Shown one piece after another: positions 19,046 to 27,500 of a DNA stretch of 27,500 nt. The position numbers and the translations under genes were made by a program. The notes below the pieces were generated by a model. The model worked only from the letters and a program-made list of their open reading frames with translations, was not told where the DNA came from and did no database searches. The DNA lies in the NCBI RefSeq assembly GCF_042767895.1, contig NC_091577.1:32180406-32207905 (forward strand), read 5' to 3'. Each line of letters opens with the position of its first letter. Within the stretch, counting starts at the first letter, position 1. This DNA is from Penaeus vannamei. Its lineage: Eukaryota; Arthropoda; Malacostraca; Decapoda; Penaeidae.

Positions 19046-19560
19046 AGACAAACAGCTTCACCTATAGGCAAACACAGTCGTAAAGAAACATCACTCAGGT
19101 GTACAGCAGGGCAAACAGACGCCGGCCGTCGCCCAACACCGCCACCGGCACTAAGGCTCATTACCGCCTTCGCAGCGACGGCGAATTCGACCTTACGGCG
19201 CGGGGGGACAAGGGCCGCTCTCGCCCCGCCTGCCCGCTAACACGACTTAACCAGTTTTGGGAAGTTCATTGATATTTTCGCAAGACAAACAGATGAATGG
19301 GCCGACCGGTGGACCGACGGCGGCGGGGGCGCGATATGCCCCGGAGGACGACGGAGATCTCCCGAGGAGGAGGGCGCGGCGGAGGAGGCTGCTCGAACGG
19401 CCGGCCCGGTCCTCCTTCGCTGAGGGGGGAGGGGGGGGGGAGGGTTGCTTGCGTGGGTGGGGAAAGGAGGGGGGAGGGGGTGAAGTCTGTTGCGTTTTGA
19501 GTCGGTGGTTTCCTCTGTATGTATCTTTGTGTTTATCTGTCTGCTCTGTTCTGTCGATCT
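19046..19560. other. Unique GC-rich stretch, no gene seen
   Basis: CpG-rich ordinary sequence, with G runs at 19422-19442 and 19465-19480. No recognisable peptide. Confidence 0.5.
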
Positions 19561-19830
19561 GTCTGTCTCTCTCTCTCTCTTTTCTTTCTCCCTTCTTCAT
19601 CCTCCTTTCTTCTCTCTCTCTCTCTTCCCTTCTCTCCCTCTCTTCTTTCCTACTCCCGCCCCTCTCTCTCTCCTTTCTCCTCCTCCTCTTTCCTCTCTCT
19701 CTCCTTTCCTCCCCCTTTCCTTCCCTCTCCCTCTCTCCTTTCCTCCTCCTCCTCCTTCCCTCTCCCTCTCTCCTTTCCTCCTCCTCCCTCTCCCTCTCTC
19801 CTTTCCATCTTCTCCTCACTCCGCCCCGCC
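19560..19830. repeat. Pyrimidine tract
   Basis: CTCT/CCTTTC/CTCCTCC units. CTCCCTCTCTCCTTTCCTCC recurs several times (19720-19805). Confidence 0.9.
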
Positions 19831-19944
19831 CACTGCCGCCCATCACACACGCAAACCCACACGAAGACAAACCACGCGCCTAATATTGTCTTCATAAAGC
19901 TCTCTTGCAGTTGTTAAGACACTAATCTCGAGAGCTGACCCGAG

Positions 19945-20475
19945 TAAGAAGGGGGGAGGGGGAGGGGGAGGGGAAGGAGGAGGATGAGGGGGGCGGGGTG
20001 TGCAAAGAGGGTGAGGGGGGGAAGGGAGAAAGAGGGGGAGTGGGGGAGTGGGGAAAGAGGGTGAGAGAGGAGAGTGGGGAAAGAGGGGGAGAGGGAGAGT
20101 GGGGAAAGGGAGAGGAGAGTGGAAAGAGGGTGAGGGGAAGGGGGAAGGGAGAGTAAGGGAGAAGAGAGAGAGCAAGAAAGAAATTCTGGGAAGTGGGGGG
20201 GGGGAGGGATGGCGTAAGGGGGGAGAGGAGGGGAGAAAGGGGTGGGAGAAGTTCATTGAAGTAAGGGAAAGGGAGAAGGAGAATAGGAAGAAGGGAGAGG
20301 ATGAAGGGAGAAAGAAATTAGAAGGAGAAAAGAGGATGAAGATAATGAAATAAAGAGCGAAGGAGGGAAGGGGAGGGAGCTGAGCGGGGAGGAGAGGGCA
20401 GCGAAGGGGAAGGAATCTGATGGGGGTGAAGGGGGGAGAGGACGGAGAGGGGGAGTGGAGAAGGAGGGGAGATAA
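19945..20475. repeat. Purine tract
   Basis: GGGGAG/GGGGAAAGAGG units. GTGGGGAAAGAGGG recurs around 20046-20125. Confidence 0.9.
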
Positions 20476-20534
20476 AAAGCGAGCATGTAATACAACTCGC
20501 GAGAAATGTCCAGGCAAATAAACACGCTTACTCC

Positions 20535-21165
20535 AGGGTGGGAGGGGGAGAGGGGGAGAGGGGGGAGAGGGGGAGAGGGGAGGGGTTAGGGGAGAGGGAG
20601 AGGAGAGAGGAGAGGGGATAGGGGGAGAGGGGGAGAGGGAGAGGGGGAGAGGGGAGGGGTTAGGGTGAGAGGGGGAGGGGAGAGAGGAGAGGGAAGAGGA
20701 GAGGGGAGAGAGGAGAGGAGAGAGGGGGAGGGAAGAGAGGAGAGAGGAGAGAGGAGATGGGAGAGGAGAAGGAAGAGAGGAGAGCGGGGAGGGGAGGGGA
20801 GGTGGGAGAGGAAGGGAGGAGGAGAGGGGAGAGAATAGAGAGAGGCGAGGCGGAGGGGAGTTGGGGGAGGGAGAGAGAGAGGAGATGGGAGGGAAAGAGT
20901 TGGGCAGGCAAAGGAGAAGGAGAAGGGGGAGGGGAGGGAGAGGGACGGGGGATTGGAGGGAAAAGGGGAAGGGGGAGGGGAAAGGGAGAGGGGAAAAGGG
21001 AAGAACAGAAAGGGTGGAATGATCGTAAAGAGGAAATAGAGAAGAGAGAGAACAGAGAGAGATCGGAGAAGAGAGAACAGAGAGAGATCGGAGAAGAGAG
21101 AAAAGCGAGAGGAGGAAAGAAGAGAGGAAGGGGAAGGGGAGGGGAGGGGAGGGGAGGCACTAAGG
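20535..21165. repeat. Purine tract with several short tandem units
   Basis: (GGGGGAGAG)n in 20540-20660, with GGGGAGGGGTTAGGG appearing twice. GAGAGGA units run through 20670-20760. A 31-base unit, GAGAGAGATCGGAGAAGAGA plus GAACA, is seen twice in 21045-21110. Confidence 0.9.
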
Positions 21166-21586
21166 AAATAGCCGTCGAGGTTGATGATAAAATATAGAGT
21201 TCAGTAGCGGCTGGCGTCACGCGTCGCTCACCCGCCCTCACGCCCTCACGCCCACACGCCCACGCGCCCTCACGATACCGTCGCCTCGGCCTCCGTCGCA
21301 TCAATTTTGTATTTTTGCATCAGTGTCTATCGTGATTTATTCCTATTGTATTATCATTTATCTTTTATTTGTTGTTTGTTTATCTGTTCTGTTATTATTT
21401 ATCCTTATTTTTAAACTATCGTGTCATTTATCCTGGATTATCATATACTCCTAAATTTATTATTGTGTATTATTATGCTGTATTATATTTTATTCTTTAT
21501 TTATTACTATTGTACGTGTGTTTATCATTGTTAACTTCATGTTTATTTCACTCAATAAAATATTTTATCCTTATTTGTGGAATTTG
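21166..21586. other. Unique sequence, CG-rich then AT-rich, no gene seen
   Basis: A short CACGCCC cluster (21228-21275) is followed by T/A-rich sequence with no coding signal. Confidence 0.6.
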
Positions 21587-21599
21587 TATATATATACGA

Positions 21600-21661
<62 letters not shown>
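21587..21661. repeat. (TA)n microsatellite
   Basis: About 30 uninterrupted TA units from 21601, with one interrupted lead-in. Confidence 0.99.
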
Positions 21662-21664
<3 letters not shown>

Positions 21665-21974
21665 AATGTATATATTTTTTTTCCTTTTCCTTTTTTTCCA
21701 ATATATTACGGGTATTTAATCTCTCAATTCGTTCTACTCATCATCTTTATCACTTCCACTACCTATCCACCTATCCTTCCCTATTCTTTCCTTCTACTTC
21801 TTCGAAAAAAAAAGTAAAAACTCTCACAAATTTTCCCAATCGTTACCGTCACCTCCACTAACAAGCCCACAACACACCGTAACGGCCCATTTAGCGTCAC
21901 ACATTGCCAGCCGTAACAGATATTAGGTCGAGGCCGTCATGCTCTGTTACTCTGTCACAAAAGGTGGTTTTGCA

Positions 21975-22395
21975 GATGTTGGGAGGAGGAGGGAGGAGGA
22001 GGGGGAGGAGGGAGGAAGAGGGGGAGGAGGAGGATGAAGGGGAAGGGGAAGGGGAAAAGGAAGGAGGAAGAGGGGGAGGAGGAGGAAGGGGAAGAAGGGT
22101 AGGGGGAAGGAGAATAAGGAAGGAGGTGAGGAGGAGGAAGAGGAAGGGAATGAGAAGGAGGTGATGAAGGAAGGAGAGCGAGGAAGGAGAAGAAAGTACA
22201 GGAGAAAGAAGAGCAAAGAGGAAGAAAAGAAAAGGCAGAGAAAAGACAAAAGGACAAGAGAGAGGGGAAGAGAGATGAGAAGAGAGAAGGGAAGAGAAAA
22301 GAGAAGAGAGGAGAAGAGAGAGGGGAAGAGAGAGAGGAGAAGAGAGGAGAAGAGAAAGGAAGAGAGAGCAGAGAGAGAGGAAAGGAAGGATTCAC
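21975..22395. repeat. Purine tract (GGA, GAAG, AGAGA)
   Basis: GGAGGA units on the left pass into AAGAGAGA/GAGAAGAGAG units on the right. Confidence 0.92.
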
Positions 22396-22434
22396 TCTTG
22401 GTGTAAACATGAGTCATGTCACATCCGGGGCTTA

Positions 22435-22800
22435 GGGGCTTTCCTCTCTCCTCATTCGCATCTTCCTCTCTTTTCTTCCTACTTTTCCTTCCTTTATTCC
22501 TCTTCCCAATTCCTCATTCCCCCTGTCTCCTTTCATACCAATTTTCGGTCTTTCTCCTTTTACTCCATTTTTCTCTATTTCTCCTTTTATTTAAATTTTC
22601 TCTCTTTCTCCTTTCATTCTAATTTTCTCTTTTTCCTTTCATTCCAACTTTCTCTCTTTCTCCTTCCTTGTAATTTCCTCTACTCCCTTTCTACTAATCT
22701 ATCATGCTTGTTCTTTCTCTAAAACCCTGACGATTTTTCTTCTTTTTTTATCTTTTTCCTTTTCCGTTTTACCTTCTTCCCTAATCCGGTTATTTCGTCT
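22435..22800. repeat. Pyrimidine-rich stretch with a degenerate TTTCTCCTTT unit
   Basis: TTCTCTCTTTCTCCTTTCAT-like words recur every 35-45 bases in 22520-22670. Confidence 0.75.
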
Positions 22801-22922
22801 TTTTCCCCCGTTCATCTTCACTTCCGGTGGAACAATTTTCAAAATCCCCAAATGGTTATAAAATATTCTTTCGTAACATAATCCGCCCGTTTAGCCCATA
22901 ACTATAGAAAAAAATATAGACA

Positions 22923-22927
<5 letters not shown>

Positions 22928-22997
<70 letters not shown>

Positions 22998-23024
22998 CAC
23001 ACACATATATACATATATATGCAT
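22928..23024. repeat. (TA)n then TA/CA microsatellite
   Basis: Uninterrupted AT repeat to about 22993, followed by ATACATACACACAC and ATATATACATATATATGC. Confidence 0.98.
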
Positions 23025-23036
23025 GTAAGTATAACC

Positions 23037-23203
23037 CTTTCCCCTTCCCTCTGCCCCCTGCCCCTTCCCCTACCCTCCCCCTGCCCCCTGCCCCTTCCCC
23101 AACTCTCACCCTGCTCTTTCCTTCCCTTCCCCTGCCTTTCCCCTACCCTCCCCTGCCCTTTCCTTCCCCTTCCCCTTCCCCTTCCCCTTCCCCTACAACA
23201 GCC
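23037..23203. repeat. C-rich CCCCTTCCCCTGCC minisatellite
   Basis: CCCCCTGCCCCCTGCCCCTT words repeat, ending in a (CCCCTT)n run at 23166-23202. Confidence 0.9.
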
Positions 23204-23335
23204 CATCGCCGCCGCCTTTCGAATCGCTCCTGACCTGGGATTTATTCGGGGGATTAACGTGCTGAAATCGCACACCGTGGGAGCGCCCTTATCGCCGCCC
23301 TTTACGAGCTCTATAAGGGATCGGCCAGGTTGCGA

Positions 23336-23565
23336 GGCGGAGGAGGAGCGGAAGAGGGAGTGGAGGAGGGGGTGGAGGAGGGGGTGGAGGAGGGGGTGGA
23401 GGAGGGGGTGGAGGAAGGGATGGAGGAGGAGGAGTGGGTCGAGGAAGGGGTGGAGGAAGGGGTGGAGGAAGGGGTGGAAGAGAGGGTGGAGGAGGAGGTG
23501 GGGTGGAGGAGGGGGTGGAGGAGGAGGAAGAGGAGCAGGAGGAGAAGGAGGAGGAGGAGTCTTCG
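23336..23565. repeat. (GTGGAGGAGGGG)n 12-bp minisatellite
   Basis: Tandem GTGGAGGAGGGG units (23360-23415), then GTGGAGGAAGGG (23446-23485), then GGAGGA. It follows a short unique stretch (23205-23335) containing CCCTTATCGCC and CTATAAGGG. Confidence 0.93.
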
Positions 23566-23789
23566 TTGTCTCCATTCTTTCCGCTGTCCCCTTTTCTCTC
23601 TTCATCAGCGCTTCACTTGTCCTCCCTTTCTCCCTCCTGATCGGCGCTTTCCTTATCTCCTTCCCTCCGTTCCTCTCCCATTATCCTTACCTCCGTTCCT
23701 CCTCTCCTACGGGAATCCTCTCCGCCGCCGCCCTTCGCTCCGGCCGGCGAGCGAAGGGCACCTCCACCTCCTCCTCCTCCTCCTCCTCT

Positions 23790-24405
23790 CGCCAGCCCGC
23801 CCGACGCCCCTCGCCCGACGCCGCAGCTCCTCCTCCCGCCCGACGCCCGACGCCCCTCGCCCGACGCCGCGACTCCTCCTCCCGCCCGACGCCCGACGCC
23901 CCTCGCCCGACGCCGCAACTCCTCCTCCCGCCCGACGCCCGACGCCCCTCGCCCGACGCCGCAACTCCTCCTCCCGCCCGACGCCCGACGCCTCGACGCG
24001 CCGCGACTCCTCCTCCGCCCGACGACGCCCTCGCCCGACGCCGCGACTCCCCCTCCCGCCCGACGCCCGACGCCCCTCGCCCGACGCCGCGACTCCTCCT
24101 CCCGCCCGACGCCCGACGCCCCTCGCCCGACGCCGCGACTCCTCCTCCCGCCCGACGCCCGACGCCCGACGCCCCTCGCCCGACGCCGCGACTTCTCCTC
24201 CCGCCCGACGTCCGACGCCCCTCGCCCGACTCCGAAACTTCTCCTCCCGCCCGACGCCCCTCGCCGCGACTCCTCCTCCCGCCCGACGCCCGACATCCCT
24301 CGCCCGACGCCGCGACTCCTCCTCCCGCCCGACGCCCGACGCCCCTCGCCCGACGCCGCGACTCCTCCTCCCGCCCGACGCCCCTCGCCGCGACCCCGCT
24401 TTAAC
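23790..24405. repeat. 46-bp, CpG-rich minisatellite with a CCCGACG subrepeat
   Basis: Unit starts (CTCCTCCTCCCG) fall at 23827, 23873, 23919 and 23965, exactly 46 bases apart. Later copies carry deletions or extra CCCGACG heptamers. The long open frames in several phases have 46-residue periodicity (Pro/Ala/Arg/Asp-rich) and are by-products of a stop-free unit whose length is not divisible by three. Confidence 0.95.
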
Positions 24406-24590
24406 GAGCCTCCGCCGGACTGCGAACCAGATCAAAGGGCGTCCTTCGACAACAGCGCCGCGCTCATTGGCGCCCGGAATGGCCCCTTAGGCAAACAGGC
24501 CGGGCCGGCGCGGGGGCCATTCTCATCGGCCAGACACAACAGCTATCCAGATTTTACGGGATGATAACATTCAAATCGGAGTGTGGGCTG
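24406..24590. promoter_or_regulatory. Candidate cis-regulatory island with a TCF-like site
   Basis: Unique sequence directly after the minisatellite. It contains AGATCAAAGG (24429-24438, a full TCF/Pangolin-type site), a CTCATTGG inverted CCAAT word, and GATGATAACATTC. Function is inferred only. Confidence 0.3.
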
Positions 24591-24715
24591 TGTTGATCCT
24601 CTCCTCTCCCCCCCCAGTCACCCCTACTCACTCCCTCCCTCCCCCTCTCCCCCCCCACCCACCCCTACTCACACTCCCTCCCCCTCTCCCCCCCTCCCAC
24701 CGCCCCCGGGTCTCG

Positions 24716-24990
24716 TGAGCGACGTGTATGGGGCCTCTCCCTCCCGCCGGCGAGAGAGACACACGGGGGCATCTGGCATCCCCGGAAGCCACGGAGGGAG
24801 AGAGATAACAGTCTCGGACGCCCGGACAAACATGTCGGAAGCCCTGCGAGTGATGTCCGTGGGCGCGAGATCGGATCGGGCGCTGTAATCGGTGGGCGTA
24901 ACGAGCCATAAACCGCTCGGCCGGAAGACGAGGCCTGCCACAGCCATCACGGGCGGCGGCGGCGGCAAATCCCCGTGCCATATGCGGTGC
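24716..24990. promoter_or_regulatory. Candidate cis-regulatory island, CpG-rich
   Basis: Unique sequence between C-rich tracts, with CCGGAAG (ETS-like) twice, GTAATCGG, GCCATAAACCGC (Hox- and Runx-like, 24905-24916) and CATATG. No coding pattern is convincing. Regulatory function is inferred. Confidence 0.3.
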
Positions 24991-25009
24991 CCGGATGCCC
25001 CTCGCATGC

Positions 25010-25300
25010 CCCTTCCCTCCCCCCCCCCTTCCTCGTCTCGCAATCCTCGGCTCTCTGCTTCGAGATTTTAATCCTCCTCCTCTCCGTTATCATTCGCCTA
25101 ATTACGATTTTCCTTTTTTCTCTCTCTCTCTTATATATTTATCTATGCGATATTTCTCTATTTCTTTCTTTACCTTCTTTCTTAATTCATCTATTATATT
25201 CTTATATCTACATTAATATCTACTTTCATCATTTTCTCGTTTCTCATTCTTCTCCTTTCTTCTCCTTGCCCTCTTCCTTCTATCCTCTTCTGAAGTTCCT
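25010..25300. other. T-rich ordinary sequence, no gene seen
   Basis: Pyrimidine-rich but with frequent TA and AT words, ending in a short GATGAT run (25304-25322). Confidence 0.6.
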
Positions 25301-25322
25301 TTTTGATGATGATGATGATGAG

Positions 25323-25450
25323 GAACAGAAGGAGGAAAGGAGGAAAACAGGAGGACAAACAGGAGGAGGAGGAAGTGGAGAAAAAGAAGAAGAAGAAGAA
25401 GAAGAAGAAGAAAGAGGAGGAGAAGAAGGAGGAGACAGGAGAGCATGATA
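25323..25450. repeat. (GAA)n / GGA purine stretch
   Basis: An uninterrupted GAA run at about 25385-25411, flanked by GGAGGA and GGAAA. Confidence 0.95.
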
Positions 25451-25549
25451 AAAGGCGGAGGCGACGAGGGATTGATGATGGAAAACCAACATGGAGACGA
25501 ACTCCCTTGCAGCATCAACGTCAACCGAGAAGTGCAAGGGAGATGACAC

Positions 25550-25745
25550 AAAGGGAGGGGGAGGAAGGGAGAGGGAGGGGGGAGGGAGGGGAGGGAGGGT
25601 GATGCCAAAGAGAAAGGGGAAGGGAAGGAGAATTGGAGGAAGGGATTAGGGGAGGGAGGGGGGGGGGTAGAGAGGAGAGGCAGAGGGAGAGGGAGAAGGA
25701 GCGGGAAGGAAAGGGGGAAAGGGTATGACACTAAGGGAGAGGATC
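25550..25745. repeat. G-rich purine tract
   Basis: GGGAGG/GGGGAAGG degenerate units. Confidence 0.85.
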
Positions 25746-25754
25746 GAGAAAGGT

Positions 25755-25756
<2 letters not shown>

Positions 25757-25836
<80 letters not shown>

Positions 25837-26030
25837 AGAGGAGAGAGAGAGAGAAAGAGAAACAGAGAGAGAGACAGAGACAAAAATAGAGAAAGAGAAA
25901 CAGAGAGAGAGACAGAGACAAAAATAGAGAAAGAGAAACAGAGAGAGAGAAACAGAGACAGATAGAAAGAGAAACATACAGAGAAACAGGTACACAAACA
26001 CACAGACAGGCAGACAGAGAGAGAGAGATG
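25757..26030. repeat. (GA)n microsatellite followed by a 51-base GA/CA repeat
   Basis: A GA array to about 25831, then two copies of a unit containing GAGAAAGAGAAACAGAGAGA, GACAGAGACAAAAATA (about 25855 and 25906), and a further degenerate copy. Confidence 0.95.
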
Positions 26031-26194
26031 GCAGCAGTGAAGAAGGAGAGGGAGATGGAGGGGATGGGGGGATGGGGGGGATGAAGGGGTAAAGGGGGGA
26101 GGGGGGCTAGGTGAAGCCGGGCCGTCAATCAGATGCATTCCTGGCGAGAGCTTCCTTGAGTGATGGTCCAGACGCCTCTCCTGACGCTGTTACT

Positions 26195-26735
26195 TATTGT
26201 CTCTCCACGCCCTCCCTCCCTCCCTCCCTTCCCCCTCCCTCTCTCCCTTCCTTTCTGTCTCCTTTCTTCCTCCTTCCCCCTTTCCACCTCTCTCTCTTCC
26301 ATCCCTTCTCCTCTCCTCCCTTCCTTTCTGTCTCTTTTCTTCTCCCTCTCTCTTCCATCCCTCCCTCCCTTTCCCCTTTCCACCTCTGTCTTCCCTCCCT
26401 TCACCTCCCTCCCTTCCCCTCCCTCTTCCATCCCTCCTTCCCTCCCCTCTTTCCACCTCTGTCTTCCATCCCTTCTCCTTCCTCTCTCCCTTCTTTCTTT
26501 CTCTTTTCTCTCCCTTCCCCCTCTCTCTTCCATCCCCCCCTACTATCTCCCTCTCTTCCATCCTCTTCCCCTTTTCTCTCCATCCTTCCCCTTCTCTCCC
26601 CTCCTCTCCCCCCCTACTAACTCCCTCTCTTCCCCCCTCCTTCCCCTTCTCTTCCCCCCCCTTCCCCCCCTCCTTCCCCTTCTCTCCCCTCTCCCCCCCC
26701 CCCTTTCTCCCCCCCCCCCCCCTCTCCCCCCCACC
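26195..26735. repeat. Pyrimidine tract ending in long C runs
   Basis: CTTCCATCCCTCC-type words recur (TCTTCCATCCCT, TTTCCACCTCTGTCTTCC). The 26685-26732 end has C-runs of 8 to 14, so the opposite strand has strong G-quadruplex potential. Confidence 0.92.
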
Positions 26736-26822
26736 GCGCCCGGAAGCGTATTTATGGCCCCATCGATTATGCATGTTTGTTTATCCACGAATATTTGTCC
26801 TGTCACGCGCCGCCCCTAGTGA
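26736..26822. promoter_or_regulatory. Short candidate cis-regulatory island
   Basis: About 85 bases of unique sequence isolated between C-runs and G-runs. It contains GTATTTATGG (Hox/Cdx-like), ATCGATTATGCAT (homeodomain/POU-like, 26762-26774) and TGTTTGTTTATCC (forkhead-like, 26774-26786). Its abrupt isolation in low-complexity DNA suggests constraint. Motif evidence only. Confidence 0.4.
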
Positions 26823-26824
26823 TT

Positions 26825-27045
26825 GGGGGGGGGAGGGGGGGTAAGGGAGGGGGAAGAAGGGGGGGGTGGGTTCATTATCGACATGAAGGAGGAGGAGGAG
26901 GAGGAGGAGGGGTGGGGGTGGGGGTGAAGGGAGGGGGGAGAATGGGGTGGGGGTTCATTATCGACATGAAGGAGGAGGAGGAGGAGGAGGAGGAGGAGGG
27001 GTGGGGGGAGGGAGGGTGAAGGGTGGGGAGGGGGGAGGGTGAATG
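26825..27045. repeat. G-rich block with an 83-bp tandem duplication
   Basis: TTCATTATCGACATGAAGGA occurs at 26871 and 26954, each followed by a (GGA)n run and GGGGTGGGGG. The rest is degenerate G/A. Confidence 0.93.
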
Positions 27046-27089
27046 GTGGGAGTGACTTCGCTCGGGAACGCCCACTTTCGTTTCAGGAG

Positions 27090-27425
27090 ATATGTGTTAT
27101 CGTTATCATCATCATCATTATCAACATCATCATCATCATCAATATTGTCATCTTCATCATAATCATCATCATCACCATCATCATAATCATCACCAACTCC
27201 ATCTTCATAATCATCATCATCATCACCATCATCATAATCATCCTCACCATCATCATAATCATCATCAACATCATCATCATAATTATCATCAAAATCATCT
27301 TCATAATCATCATCATCATCATCATCATTGCCAAAGTCATCACAAAAATTAACATCATTATGGCCAACTTCATCACCATCATATGCATTGTCACTATCAG
27401 AGTCATCATCGTTGTCATCATCATC
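27090..27425. repeat. (ATC)n trinucleotide array
   Basis: ATC/ATA/ACC triplets. Words such as ATCATAATCATCATCATCACCATC recur in part. The remaining bases to the window end are AT-rich with no feature. Confidence 0.97.
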
Positions 27426-27500
27426 AAGTTAATTATATTCTAACTGCAATATTGATGAGTGATAATAACAGAAAATAATGACAACAATAATGAAAATGAA

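Noticed and set aside
18076..19161. Minus-strand 361-codon Ser/Pro/Leu open frame
   Set aside because: It is the complement of a pure purine tract, which cannot contain stops on the pyrimidine strand; no complex sequence inside.
20580..20670. TTAGGG words resembling telomeric repeat
   Set aside because: Only two isolated occurrences inside a G/A tract, with no tandem TTAGG or TTAGGG array.
23019..24490. Long open frames (up to 461 codons), Pro/Arg/Ala/Asp-rich
   Set aside because: Open in several frames on both strands, with a 46-residue period matching a 46-base unit; a minisatellite by-product, with no start context or splice support.

Overview
This is eukaryotic, almost certainly arthropod, nuclear DNA. 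The protein-coding content is split by GT-AG introns. The non-coding part is extraordinarily dense in microsatellites: long (GA)n/(CT)n, (TA)n, (GT)n and (ATC)n arrays plus kilobase-scale purine or pyrimidine tracts. That texture is best known from penaeid shrimp and other decapod crustaceans. The crustacean assignment is an inference; the arthropod-like castor gene is read directly from the sequence.

Only one gene can be supported. The minus strand of positions 95-4395 carries six consecutive internal exons (4212-4395, 3626-3824, 2902-3118, 2396-2580, 806-1570, 95-307). They join with matching phases and GT-AG borders into 587 uninterrupted codons of a Castor/CASZ1-family zinc-finger transcription factor. 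The piece holds six C2H2 fingers, a Pro/Gly/Ser-rich linker with a PVDLS CtBP-type motif, and an AT-hook-like basic stretch after the last finger. The gene is incomplete at both ends: the last visible exon ends in a donor at position 94 with no stop codon, and the first visible exon starts mid-codon. One more upstream exon (about 4840-4930) is possible because it has a good donor and the right phase, but its sequence is not recognised.

The remaining 22.5 kb, which lies upstream of the visible exons, has no convincing exon and is probably a long 5' intron and/or upstream flank of the same gene. It is a patchwork of low-complexity blocks separated by short islands of ordinary sequence. Layout: C/G-rich blocks 4931-5970; pyrimidine tract 5970-6950; purine blocks 7035-7960; unique island 7960-8945; (ATC)n 9600-10035; (CT)n 10266-10500; purine blocks 10741-11790 and 12350-12975 around a unique island at 12100-12330; unique stretch 12976-13290; (GT)n 13715-13887; a 28-bp minisatellite 13996-14370; pyrimidine tract 15345-16190; degenerate unique sequence 16195-17080; purine/pyrimidine blocks 17160-22400; (TA)n at 21587-21661 and 22928-22993; a very GC-rich 46-bp minisatellite about 23790-24405; unique islands 24406-24990; mixed simple repeats to 26740; a short unique island 26740-26820; and (ATC)n 27090-27425.

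Several islands (8700-8945, 12100-12330, 24406-24990, 26740-26820) contain homeodomain-, forkhead-, GATA-, TCF- and Pho/YY1-like words and look like cis-regulatory elements, as expected around a developmental regulator such as castor. This rests on motif reading only. I saw no RNA gene, CRISPR array, intact transposon or novel gene system. The interest of the window lies in the castor gene structure, the candidate regulatory islands and the structured repeats.
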